This document shows, piece by piece, positions 54,031-62,151 of a stretch of 64,000 nt of DNA (the first letter of the stretch is position 1; each line of letters begins with the position of its first letter). Where the stretch lies: the NCBI RefSeq assembly GCF_007858185.1, contig NZ_VFES01000001.1, positions 248,001 to 312,000 of the forward strand, read 5' to 3'. The notes below the pieces were generated by a model. The model ran no database searches, was not told the origin of the DNA, and was given only the letters and a program-made list of their open reading frames with translations. This DNA is from Pseudomonas grimontii (GTDB taxonomy: Bacteria > Pseudomonadota > Gammaproteobacteria > Pseudomonadales > Pseudomonadaceae). Position numbers and translations under genes: made by a program.

Positions 54031-54085
54031 TTTATAGCGGGGATAACCGGTCAGGATCGTGACGGCAAACTGACAGCCATGACAG
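54031..54085 (-). promoter_or_regulatory. Candidate RND-operon promoter with response-regulator boxes
   Basis: On the minus strand TATAAA (54031-54036) could be the -10. The -35 position (54054-54059) is poor. Directly upstream are three repeats, read on the plus strand as TGACGG (54060), TGACAG (54071) and TGACAG (54080), spaced 11 and 9 bp. Tandem boxes abutting a weak -35 are what an OmpR-class activator needs. Confidence 0.5.
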
Positions 54086-54179
54086 CTAAGGCTTTTAACT
54101 TGCCGCTTGAAGCTTACCGCTTGCACCTCCGGCCCCGCTATACTCGCGCTTTTACACCAATCGCTGCGCCGGAGCCCTT

Positions 54180-54413
54180 ATGACTTCCCCGACACAACCC
54201 CCTGTTGAAGCGACCGACATCGTCGATTCGGCCAGCGCCGAAGGCGTTGAAAAAGCCGAGATCCCGGCGTTCAAGTTTCCGTTCAAGCCGGGTGAGCTGG
54301 CTGGGGCGAGGAATGCGGCCCAACCGTGGTACAAAAACGGCGCCAAGAATGGCCATACCAAGTCGCCAGGCATGGCGCCGCCGGGTACGCGTCGTTCGAT
54401 GGGTAAACGCTGA
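54180..54413 (+). CDS. Small basic, probably disordered protein of unknown function
   Basis: 77 residues. GGAG at 54171-54174 gives a good start. The first half is acidic and Pro/Thr-rich (PTQPPVEATDIVDSASAEG); the second half is basic and rich in Gly, Lys, Asn and Pro (PWYKNGAKNGHTKSPG ... RRSMGKR). It has no signal peptide, helix or known domain. Not recognised; real coding status rests on the ribosome-binding site and the codon use. Confidence 0.6.
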   Translation: MTSPTQPPVEATDIVDSASAEGVEKAEIPAFKFPFKPGELAGARNAAQPWYKNGAKNGHTKSPGMAPPGTRRSMGKR

Positions 54414-54578
54414 GGTTAACAAGTCGCACGTTTTGTCGACTATTGCCTACAGCTTCTGCTGAAATTTCTGATTGTAGGCCTACGACCGTTTCTTGAAAGC
54501 TTGCACAGCCTTTGCTCTGCCCCAGTGGTTTCAGGGGGAGTGGGGTGATGCTGGTCTTTCCGGAAAAGGACGACGCCC

Positions 54579-55361
54579 TTGGCCCTGATACACATCTGTG
54601 TAATGTTTGCGCTGTTGCTTTCGGCTGATGCCTCTGCGGCCGATGATCAACCGCAGCGTGAAATCCGTTTCGCCGTTGCCGCACAATTCCCCCCCTTCCA
54701 GAGCCGCGACCCGCAAGGGCAGCTGATAGGCTTGAATATCGAGCTGGGCAACGCCCTGTGCGTGCAGATGAATGCACGTTGCATCTGGGTCGACCAGGTA
54801 CTTGCCGAAGATTTCACCTCCCTTGAAGCCAGGAAATTCGACGCGATCATGGGAATGGCGCCAACGTCGCAACGGCGACGTTGGGTGAGCTTCACCGATA
54901 ACCTCTACCCGTTCACCACGCGCCTGGTGGCGCGCAGTACGTCCGGCTTGCAGCCCCGTGCAGTGTCGCTCAGGGGCAAGCGCGTCGGCGTGTTGCTGGG
55001 CAGCAATCGCGAGGCTTTTGCCCTGTCGGCGTGGGCGCCCGGGGGCGTCATCGTCAAGAGTTTCTGGCTCAATAGTGAACTGGTACGCAGCCTTATAGCC
55101 GGCGAAATTGATGCGACCCTGCAAGGCACCGTGGAAATTCGTGAAGCCCTGCTCGACACCGAAGACGGTCACGATTTCGACTTCGCAGGCCCCGCCGTTT
55201 CGTCCGCGCTTTTGGGGGATGGCGTGGCCATCGCGGTGCGCAAGCCCGACACGGCATTGCGCAACGAACTCAACTGCGCCCTTGAACAGCTGAAGCAGAG
55301 CGGCGAGTACCTGAGGATTATCCAACCCTACCGCCTTGACGCCGTTCCTGCCGAGCAGTGA
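54579..55361 (+). CDS. Orphan periplasmic solute-binding protein (SBP_bac_3, amino-acid type)
   Basis: 260 residues beginning at TTG 54579 with AAGGA 8 bp upstream. A short signal peptide (LIHICVMFALLLSADASA) precedes a family-3 binding fold: REIRFAVAAQFPPFQSRD, QLIGLNIELGNALC, FDAIMGMAPTSQRR and VGVLLGSNREAFAL. Two cysteines at about 54 and 61 may form a disulfide. No permease or ATPase gene is nearby, so it may serve a distant ABC transporter or a sensor. Confidence 0.82.
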   Translation: MALIHICVMFALLLSADASAADDQPQREIRFAVAAQFPPFQSRDPQGQLIGLNIELGNALCVQMNARCIWVDQVLAEDFTSLEARKFDAIMGMAPTSQRRRWVSFTDNLYPFTTRLVARSTSGLQPRAVSLRGKRVGVLLGSNREAFALSAWAPGGVIVKSFWLNSELVRSLIAGEIDATLQGTVEIREALLDTEDGHDFDFAGPAVSSALLGDGVAIAVRKPDTALRNELNCALEQLKQSGEYLRIIQPYRLDAVPAEQ

Positions 55362-55404
55362 CGGCTGATTAATCGTGACCGTCGCGCGATGTGGCCGGCA
55401 AGGT

Positions 55405-56148
55405 TTACGCCGCCCGCAGCGAGATAAACGCATAGTTGGCCGGCACCTCGGTGGCAATCTGCGCGCCGGCATCCAGCAACTGTTCGGCGATGTCCATTCC
55501 CGATACGTGGAACACCCACTCATTGGCCATGGACGGCTGATCCACCGCCAGTTCAATCGCCTGGGCAAACGCGCCCATGTCCGGCAGGTACGCGGTAAAC
55601 CCATCCCCCTTGAGCGCCGTGGTGCGAATGCCCAGCAAGGCGCACACCGCCTCCTTGGTCTGCACGTCGTCTCGGTCGGCCTGGCGCGAGCGCTGGATCA
55701 GGTCCGCCAGCTCCTGGTCCACCAATTCACCACCGACGATCAACACCGGGCCCTGTTCCCAGGATTCCGGTGGGCAATCCTTGGCAGCGGGGCTGAGCGG
55801 GATATGCGGGTTGATCTCCATCGGGTAGATGCGGCACACCAACGGGCGACGCTCATAAATGCGGCACAGGTTATCTGCGTCAAGATTCCGGCAGCGCCCG
55901 GCGTTGTAGGCGGCAAAGGTGATTGCCACAAACGCCTCGGTGTTGCCGCTGGGTACCACCACCGAGCGGCGCTCGGCATGTTCGCGCTGCTGCTGAGGCA
56001 GGCCCAGGCCACTGCTCAGGAAGCCTTCCACCAAAACGATGACGTTACCGCCGTCAGCCGCCCATTGGCGGGCTTCCTGGAGGGTCAGGGGCACGTGATG
56101 ATCGCTGCAGCATTTGCCGCAACCGACGCAGGAAAAATGGGTGTTCAT
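55405..56148 (-). CDS. YkgJ-family cysteine-cluster protein
   Basis: 247 residues. The N-terminus CVGCGKCC and later CRNLDADNLCRIYERRPLVCRIYP form the CxxCxxCC...C cluster of the YkgJ/Fli-B-like family, which probably binds zinc or an Fe-S centre. The reaction is unknown. Both ends are flanked by genes in different units; it runs toward the solute-binding gene. Confidence 0.82.
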   Translation of the reverse strand: MNTHFSCVGCGKCCSDHHVPLTLQEARQWAADGGNVIVLVEGFLSSGLGLPQQQREHAERRSVVVPSGNTEAFVAITFAAYNAGRCRNLDADNLCRIYERRPLVCRIYPMEINPHIPLSPAAKDCPPESWEQGPVLIVGGELVDQELADLIQRSRQADRDDVQTKEAVCALLGIRTTALKGDGFTAYLPDMGAFAQAIELAVDQPSMANEWVFHVSGMDIAEQLLDAGAQIATEVPANYAFISLRAA

Positions 56149-56256
56149 GGCGGATCTGTCACCAGGCTAGGTCAGAGGGCACGCAGGAACGGTGACGGGT
56201 TTTTACCTCTATCCACCGTAGTGCTGCTCTGGAAGCAAGTTATGCGCCAGCACGTG

Positions 56257-56739
56257 TCAGTCGTCGGCGACCACATCGCGCAACACAAAGACCATGCCCG
56301 CGCTTTCGTACAGTTGTCGGGCGCGCAGGTTGCTCTCCAGCACCTTCAGGTCGACGTAGGGTTCGCCGCGTTGCTTGAACACCTGGAAGCAGTGCAGCAA
56401 CAACGCCCGGCCCAAGCCTTGGCCTTGAGCGCAAGGATGCACGGACAGGTTCTTGATAAACGCGCTGGTCCAGCACTGCGCCACGCCGAGAATGCCATCG
56501 CCGTTGCTGGCTACCAGGCATAGCGTGGGGTCGAATTCGGCATCGGTGATGAACTGATGCTGCCAGGCTCGCAGATGAGGAACGCGGCCACCCCCTTGCT
56601 CCTGGGTCATGCGCAGCACCGCGTGGATCGCCGGGGCCAGCTCGTCGCGGTAATGATCCAACTGCGTATTGGCCGGCCATTGCGGCGCAGGCAGGCTGCC
56701 GGTGAGATTGCGGCGCAGCAGTTGGAAATACTCCGCCAC
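56257..56739 (-). CDS. GNAT family N-acetyltransferase
   Basis: 160 residues from a GTG. The acetyl-CoA-binding motif A is NLSVHPCAQGQGLGRALL (Q/RxxGxG/A), followed by LKVLESNLRARQLYESAGM, the motif B region. Only three bases separate it from the cheV stop, so it is probably translated from the same mRNA. Substrate unknown. Confidence 0.85.
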   Translation of the reverse strand: MAEYFQLLRRNLTGSLPAPQWPANTQLDHYRDELAPAIHAVLRMTQEQGGGRVPHLRAWQHQFITDAEFDPTLCLVASNGDGILGVAQCWTSAFIKNLSVHPCAQGQGLGRALLLHCFQVFKQRGEPYVDLKVLESNLRARQLYESAGMVFVLRDVVADD

Positions 56740-56742
56740 GGG

Positions 56743-57645
56743 TTAAAGTCCCTGTTGCGCCACAGTCTGGGCGGCTATCACCAGGCACTTGGTCAGTTCG
56801 GGCGAGGAGAACTTGGTCAGCACCGCGTTGGCACCGGCCAGGCGCGCCTTTTCGCTGTTCATCGCGCTGTCCAGCGAGGTATGCAGCAACACGTAAAGAT
56901 CCTGGAAATCCGGGGTTTCGCGCAGGGTGCGGGTCAGGGCGTAACCGTCCATTTCGGACATCTCGATGTCCGACACCACCACATTGATCTGTGCGGCGGT
57001 GCCTTGCAGCTCCAGCAGCACATCGATGGCTTCCTTCGCGCTGCGTGCGGTGTGGCAGGTCAGGCCGAGGTTGCGCAGGGTGTGCACCGACTGCTGCAAG
57101 GCGACCTGGCTGTCATCCACCACCAGGATCCGCGCATTGCCGAGCACTTCCGCCTCTTCCATGGTCAGGTCGGTGGGTGCCGCTTCAATCGGCGCCGGGG
57201 CGATACCGTGGATGACTTTTTCGATGTCCAGCACCTGCACCAGGCCGCCTTCCACCTGGGTCACCCCGGTGATGAACGCACGGTTGCCGCCGGAGCCGTA
57301 GGGCGGCGGGCGGATGTCGGTGGTCAGGCAGTGCACGATCTTGCTGACGGCCTGCACATGCAGGCCCTGCTTGGAACGGCTCACGTCGGTGACGATCAGG
57401 CAGCCTCCGTCCGGATCTTCCAGGGGCATTTCCCCCAGGGCGCGGCTCAGGTCGATCACCGCCAACGAGTTGCCACGCAGGGTGGCGATGCCTTTGACGT
57501 GCGGGTGGGACTCCGGCAGCTTGGTCAGCGGCGGGCAAGGGATGATTTCGCTGACTTTCAGCAGGTTGATGGCCATCAGCTTGCCGCTGCGCAAGGTAAA
57601 GAGCAGAAGCGAGAGTGAGTCTGCGCGGGCTTTGGTGGTGGACAT
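56743..57645 (-). CDS. cheV: CheV, chemotaxis coupling protein
   Basis: 300 residues: an N-terminal CheW-like domain (about 10-160) and a C-terminal receiver domain (about 170-295) with RILVVDDSQVAL and phospho-acceptor D226 in VVSDIEMSEMDGYA. CheV links chemoreceptors to CheA and adapts by phosphorylation. AGAAGG lies 6 bp before the ATG. Confidence 0.93.
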   Translation of the reverse strand: MSTTKARADSLSLLLFTLRSGKLMAINLLKVSEIIPCPPLTKLPESHPHVKGIATLRGNSLAVIDLSRALGEMPLEDPDGGCLIVTDVSRSKQGLHVQAVSKIVHCLTTDIRPPPYGSGGNRAFITGVTQVEGGLVQVLDIEKVIHGIAPAPIEAAPTDLTMEEAEVLGNARILVVDDSQVALQQSVHTLRNLGLTCHTARSAKEAIDVLLELQGTAAQINVVVSDIEMSEMDGYALTRTLRETPDFQDLYVLLHTSLDSAMNSEKARLAGANAVLTKFSSPELTKCLVIAAQTVAQQGL

Positions 57646-57737
57646 AAAAACCTTCTGTGGATCAGGGATGACGAACTTCTATTGAGTGTTATCGACCCAT
57701 TCGCCGGAAACTGTAGGAGCGATCAAGGCCCTTAACA

Positions 57738-58712
57738 TCAGCCCTTCCACACCTGCGGGTTCACCAGGTCCTGCGGGCGCTGGCCCAGCAGGGCGCTGCG
57801 CAGATTGTCCAACGCGCGGTTGGCCATGGCTTCGCGGGTTTCATGGGTCGCCGAGCCGATGTGCGGCAGGGTCACTGCATTGCTCAGCTGGAACAGTGGA
57901 GATTCGGCCAGCGGCTCCTGCTCATACACATCCAGCCCGGCACCGCGAATGGTCTGGTTTTGCAGGGCCTGGATCAGCGCCGGTTCGTCGACCACCGGGC
58001 CACGGGAAATATTGATCAGGATTGCGCTGGATTTCATCAGCCCCAGCTCGCGGGTGCTGATCAGGTGGCGGGTCTTGTCGCTCAACGGTACCACCAGGCA
58101 GACGAAATCCGCCTCGGCCAGCAACTGGTCCAGGCTGCGGAACTGCGCGCCCAGCTCCTGTTCCAGCGCGGTCTTGCGGCTGTTGCCGCTGTACAGGATC
58201 GGCATATTGAAGCCCAGGCGCCCACGACGGGCCACGGCCGCGCCGATATTGCCCATGCCGACGATACCGAGGGTCTTGCCATGCACGTCACAGCCAAACA
58301 GCGGTGCGCCGACGCTGGCTTTCCACTGGCCGGCCTTGGTCCAGGCGTCCAGCTCGGCGACCCGGCGCGCGCTGCTCATCAGCAGGGCGAAGGCCAGGTC
58401 GGCGGTGCTTTCGGTGAGTACGTCGGGGGTGTTGGTGAGCATGATCCCGCGCTCGTTGAAGTACGGCACGTCGTAGTTGTCGTAGCCCACCGACACGCTG
58501 GAGACCACCTCCAGCTTGCTCGCGCCTTCGAGTTGCGCGCGGCCCAGCTTGCGACCTACGCCAATCAAACCGTGGGCGTGGGGCAGGGCTTCATTGAATT
58601 GAGCGTTAATATCGCCCAGCTTGGGGTTGGGGGCGATCACGTCGAAATCCTGTTGCAGGCGTTCGATCATTTCCGGGGTGACACGGCTGAAGGCGAGGAC
58701 TGTCTTTTTCAT
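57738..58712 (-). CDS. D-2-hydroxyacid dehydrogenase (glyoxylate/2-ketogluconate reductase type)
   Basis: 324 residues from MKKTVLAFSRV; an ATG five codons upstream is possible. NAD(P) loop LGIVGMGNIGAAVARR near residue 150, ISRGPVVDE with the active Arg, DVYEQEPLAESP with the active Glu, and LPHIGSAT with the active His. It resembles the GhrB/TkrA group, which reduces glyoxylate, hydroxypyruvate and 2-ketogluconate. It is a second paralogue to the gene at the left edge. Confidence 0.9.
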   Translation of the reverse strand: MKKTVLAFSRVTPEMIERLQQDFDVIAPNPKLGDINAQFNEALPHAHGLIGVGRKLGRAQLEGASKLEVVSSVSVGYDNYDVPYFNERGIMLTNTPDVLTESTADLAFALLMSSARRVAELDAWTKAGQWKASVGAPLFGCDVHGKTLGIVGMGNIGAAVARRGRLGFNMPILYSGNSRKTALEQELGAQFRSLDQLLAEADFVCLVVPLSDKTRHLISTRELGLMKSSAILINISRGPVVDEPALIQALQNQTIRGAGLDVYEQEPLAESPLFQLSNAVTLPHIGSATHETREAMANRALDNLRSALLGQRPQDLVNPQVWKG

Positions 58713-58964
58713 TGCAGGCGGGCTCATCGACTACGGAAGAATGCCAAGCACGCTAACATTTATCTCCTCCACGCAACACCACAAGCTTGCACCTGCAGCC
58801 AGCGGCTCAATGTCTGGACGGCATGCTGTATATAACGAATGGATTCGCTGGGTATCATCAATTGCACTGAGAAACTGTGAACTCTAACAGTGTTAAACGC
58901 AGTATTTTTATTGCAGGCTATTTACGAAAGAGGGGGAAGTGGCACTTTTCAGGAGTGAGCAATC

Positions 58965-59363
58965 ATGAGGTATTTATTAGTGTTTGGTTTGATCGCCTGG
59001 CTTTCAAACTCAGCGGTACTGGCCGAGAAAGGTTTCACTGATCAAGATTGTATAGATCAATGGTTGAAGAGCACCGCTTCCAGAACATGTTTCACAAGGC
59101 CTGGCAATATAGTTGCCATGGATCCTTTTGATAAGCGTACTTATGATCCGCGACCGATGAGTCAGTCGTACGATTACGAAAAGAGAGAACCCGTTAAATT
59201 TTGCAGTGTTACAGCGGAGTGCTTTACAGAAGGCACTAAAGAGATAGAGACGGGGCGCGTTGCGGGAGAAACTCAAGTGATAAATACGCGTAAAACGGGT
59301 GATTATGTGTTCCGGTTGGACTCTTTGGATCGCGTTATCAACAAGGATGGAGCGCTACAGTAA
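58965..59363 (+). CDS. Small secreted four-cysteine protein, unknown
   Basis: 132 residues, not recognised. AGGAG at 58951-58955 supports the start. A clean signal peptide (MRYLLVFGLIAWLSNSAVLA) leaves a mature protein of about 112 residues with four cysteines at 29, 42, 80 and 86, which could form two disulfides. The middle is polar and Tyr/Pro-rich (DPFDKRTYDPRPMSQSYDYE). Base composition is clearly more AT-rich than the neighbouring genes and codon use differs, suggesting horizontal gain. Single gene with its own upstream region. Confidence 0.72.
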   Translation: MRYLLVFGLIAWLSNSAVLAEKGFTDQDCIDQWLKSTASRTCFTRPGNIVAMDPFDKRTYDPRPMSQSYDYEKREPVKFCSVTAECFTEGTKEIETGRVAGETQVINTRKTGDYVFRLDSLDRVINKDGALQ

Positions 59364-59423
59364 AGTTACCGACGTTGAATAAAGCGTGTAGGGCGGAACA
59401 TCGTCCAATACCGACACATGCCT

Positions 59424-59443
59424 GGCGCTTCCAGAGAAGCGCC
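59424..59443. terminator. Hairpin between convergent genes, no T-run
   Basis: GGCGCTTC (59424-59431) pairs with GAAGCGCC (59436-59443) around CAGA. It lies between the secreted-protein gene and the convergent LysR gene and may act as a weak bidirectional terminator. Confidence 0.45.
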
Positions 59444-59456
59444 CTGGCTGTGTTAC

Positions 59457-60422
59457 TCAAGCCAGCCGCGCACCGCTCAGGCTGCCGCTCAACTCATACG
59501 CCACCAGCTCCGCCTGGTGCGCCGCCAGGATCTCCGGCAGCGAGCCGCGCAGGTATTCCACCCAGGTCTTGATCTTCGCATCCAGGTACTGGCGCGAGGG
59601 GTAGATGGCGTACAGGTTCAGTTCCTGGGAACGGTAGGTGGGCATGACCCGCACCAATGTGCCGTTGCGCAGGCCTTCGATGGCCGCATATACCGGCAAC
59701 AGGCCGACGCCCATGCCGCTGGTGATCGCGGTTTTCATCGCGTCGGCCGAGTTGACCAGGAACGGCGATGTATTGATCGCCACGCTTTCCTGGCCTTCGG
59801 GGCCGTTAAAGGTCCACTTGTCCAGCTGGATCACCGGGCTGACCAGGCGCAGGCAGGCGTGGTTGAGCAAGTCGTGGGGGCGATGGGCACAGCCCTTGGC
59901 CTTGACGTAGTCCGGCGAGGCGCAGGCGATGCTGTAGGTGATGCCCAGGCGTTGGGACACGAAGCCCGAATCCGGCAGCTCACTGGCCAGCACGATGGAC
60001 ACGTCGTAGCCCTCGTCCAGCAGGTCCGGCACGCGGTTGGCCAGGGTCAGGTCGAAGGTCACGTCCGGGTGGGTGCGGCGGTAGCGGGCAATCGCGTCGA
60101 TGACGAAATGCTGGCCGATGCCGGTCATGGTGTGCACTTTCAACTGCCCGGCGGGGCGGGCGTGGGCGTCGCTGGCTTCGGCTTCGGCTTCTTCGACGTA
60201 GGCCAGGATCTGCTCGCAGCGCAGCAGGTAGCGTTTACCGGCCTCGGTGAGGGCAATTCGGCGGGTGGTGCGATTGAGCAAGCGGGTTTGCAGATGTGCC
60301 TCAAGATTGGAGACCGCGCGCGAGACGTTGGCGGTGGTGGTGTCCAGTTGTGCGGCGGCGGCGGTGAAGCTGCCCGCTTCAGCCACGCAACTGAAGGCGC
60401 GCATGTTTTGCAAAGTGTCCAT
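59457..60422 (-). CDS. LysR-family transcriptional regulator
   Basis: 321 residues. N-terminal winged helix-turn-helix (RAFSCVAEAGSFTAAAAQLD, then SRAVSNLEAHLQTRLLNRTTR) and a C-terminal effector domain. It diverges from the efflux operon at 60606 across about 180 bp, the usual arrangement for a LysR activator of its neighbour; regulation of that operon is inference. Confidence 0.9.
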   Translation of the reverse strand: MDTLQNMRAFSCVAEAGSFTAAAAQLDTTTANVSRAVSNLEAHLQTRLLNRTTRRIALTEAGKRYLLRCEQILAYVEEAEAEASDAHARPAGQLKVHTMTGIGQHFVIDAIARYRRTHPDVTFDLTLANRVPDLLDEGYDVSIVLASELPDSGFVSQRLGITYSIACASPDYVKAKGCAHRPHDLLNHACLRLVSPVIQLDKWTFNGPEGQESVAINTSPFLVNSADAMKTAITSGMGVGLLPVYAAIEGLRNGTLVRVMPTYRSQELNLYAIYPSRQYLDAKIKTWVEYLRGSLPEILAAHQAELVAYELSGSLSGARLA

Positions 60423-60605
60423 GGAGAGTTCTCAGGGGAGATACCAAATTGTGACAGAAAGTTACGCTGTCCAGTGATCCCTACCAACGGATTATCGCTT
60501 GAACGGTAACAAAGATTCACAGGAATGCCAGCTTATCGTCCTCCATGCCGCCGCCTAGAATTGCGCCACCTCTCCCCGCAACACCACCTCAGGAATTCGT
60601 TCGCC

Positions 60606-62141
60606 GTGCCGCGTCGCATCAGCAGAGAGCTGAAGACTCTCATTTACAGGGAGCTGAAGGCTCTCAGTGTTTGCGCCTTATCGTTAGCAATCAGCGGCTG
60701 CATCGGAACCGGAGGAATCGCCCCCCAAGGCCAGGCTCTCAACGCCACTACCCTGGCCACCGACGAAGCGATCCGCAGCGCCGCCCAGGACGCCCACTGG
60801 CCCACCGCGCAATGGTGGCAGGCCTACGGCGACCCGCAACTCAACCACTGGGTCGAACTCGCCACCCAAAGCAGCCCGAGCATGGCCATGGCCGCCGGGC
60901 GGGTGCGGGAAGCGCGGGCCATGGCCGGGGTTGTCGAGTCGGCCGAGTCGCTGCAGATCAACGGTGATACCAGCCTCAAACGCCACAATTGGCCGAAGGA
61001 TCAGTTCTACGGCCCTGGTGAATTGAGCGGTGCCAACACCTGGGACAACAATGCATCCCTGGGCTTGAGCTACGCCCTCGACCTGTGGAGCCGCGAAAGC
61101 AACGCCACTGAACGTGCCGTCGACCTGGCCCACATGAGCGCCGCCGAAGCACGCCAGGCCCAACTCGAACTGCAGAACAACGTGGTGCGCGCCTATATCC
61201 AGCTGTCGTTGCATTACGCCAATCGCGATATCGTCGCAGCGACCCTGGCCCAGCAACAGCAGATCCTCGACCTGGCCAACAAACGCCTGAACGCCGGGAT
61301 CGGCACGCATTTCGACGTGAGCCAGGCCGAAACGCCACTGCCGGAAACCCATCGCCAATTGGATGCCCTGGACGAAGAAATCGCCCTGAGCCGTAACCAG
61401 CTGGCGGCGCTTGCCGGTAAAGGTCCGGGGGAGGGGGCCACGTTACAGCGTCCGACGTTGTCCCTCGCCGCACCGCTGAAACTGCCTTCGAGCCTGCCCG
61501 CGCAATTGCTCGGCCAGCGCCCGGATGTGGTCGCCAGCCGTTGGCAGGTGGCGGCGCAAGCCCGTGGCATCGATGTCGCCCACGCCGGTTTCTACCCCAA
61601 CGTCGACCTGGTCGGCAGCCTAGGCTACATGGCCACCGGCGGTGGCATGCTGGCGTTTCTCGCCGGCAAGAAATTCAACTACAGCGTCGGCCCGGCGATC
61701 ACCTTGCCGATCTTCGACGGTGGCCGCCTGCGTGCGGAGCTGGGTGAAGCCAGCGCCGGCTATGACATCGCCGTGGCGCGCTACAACCAGACCCTGGTCA
61801 ACGCGCTCAAGGGCATCAGCGACCAGTTGATCCGCCGTGAGTCCATGGACAAGCAAGCCGCATTTGCCGCGCAGTCGGTGGCCTCGGCGCAGAAGACCTA
61901 CGACATCGCGATGATCGCCTACCAGCGCGGCCTCACCGATTACCTCAATGTGCTCAACGCCCAGACCTTGCTGTTTCGCCAACAACAGGTCGAGCAGCAG
62001 GTACAGGCCGCGCGGCTTGGCGCCCATGCCGAACTGGTAACCGCACTGGGTGGCGGCCTCGACGCCGGCAAAGACGTACCGCAAGACGCCAGAACCCTCC
62101 CGAGCAAGACCCCGGCGGCGCTTGCCGTGTTTGATCACTGA
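60606..62141 (+). CDS. Outer-membrane efflux factor, NodT-type lipoprotein
   Basis: 511 residues from GTG 60606 (AGGA 11 bp upstream); the longer frame from 60525 is not supported. Lipobox AISGC near residue 29. Two OEP repeats with WWQAYGDPQLNHW and LGLSYALDLW in the first half and VGPAITLPIFDGGRLRAELG in the second are typical of TolC/OprM-type channels. It is the first gene of a unit with the FUSC permease. The N-terminus has a tandem RELKTLIY/RELKALSV repeat. Confidence 0.88.
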   Translation: MPRRISRELKTLIYRELKALSVCALSLAISGCIGTGGIAPQGQALNATTLATDEAIRSAAQDAHWPTAQWWQAYGDPQLNHWVELATQSSPSMAMAAGRVREARAMAGVVESAESLQINGDTSLKRHNWPKDQFYGPGELSGANTWDNNASLGLSYALDLWSRESNATERAVDLAHMSAAEARQAQLELQNNVVRAYIQLSLHYANRDIVAATLAQQQQILDLANKRLNAGIGTHFDVSQAETPLPETHRQLDALDEEIALSRNQLAALAGKGPGEGATLQRPTLSLAAPLKLPSSLPAQLLGQRPDVVASRWQVAAQARGIDVAHAGFYPNVDLVGSLGYMATGGGMLAFLAGKKFNYSVGPAITLPIFDGGRLRAELGEASAGYDIAVARYNQTLVNALKGISDQLIRRESMDKQAAFAAQSVASAQKTYDIAMIAYQRGLTDYLNVLNAQTLLFRQQQVEQQVQAARLGAHAELVTALGGGLDAGKDVPQDARTLPSKTPAALAVFDH

Positions 62142-62151
62142 GTAGGATTTA

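Noticed and set aside
54474..54483. GTAGGCCTAC palindrome before the solute-binding gene
   Set aside because: Only 10 bp, with no T-run and no promoter elements in a fitting position; too short to call an operator.
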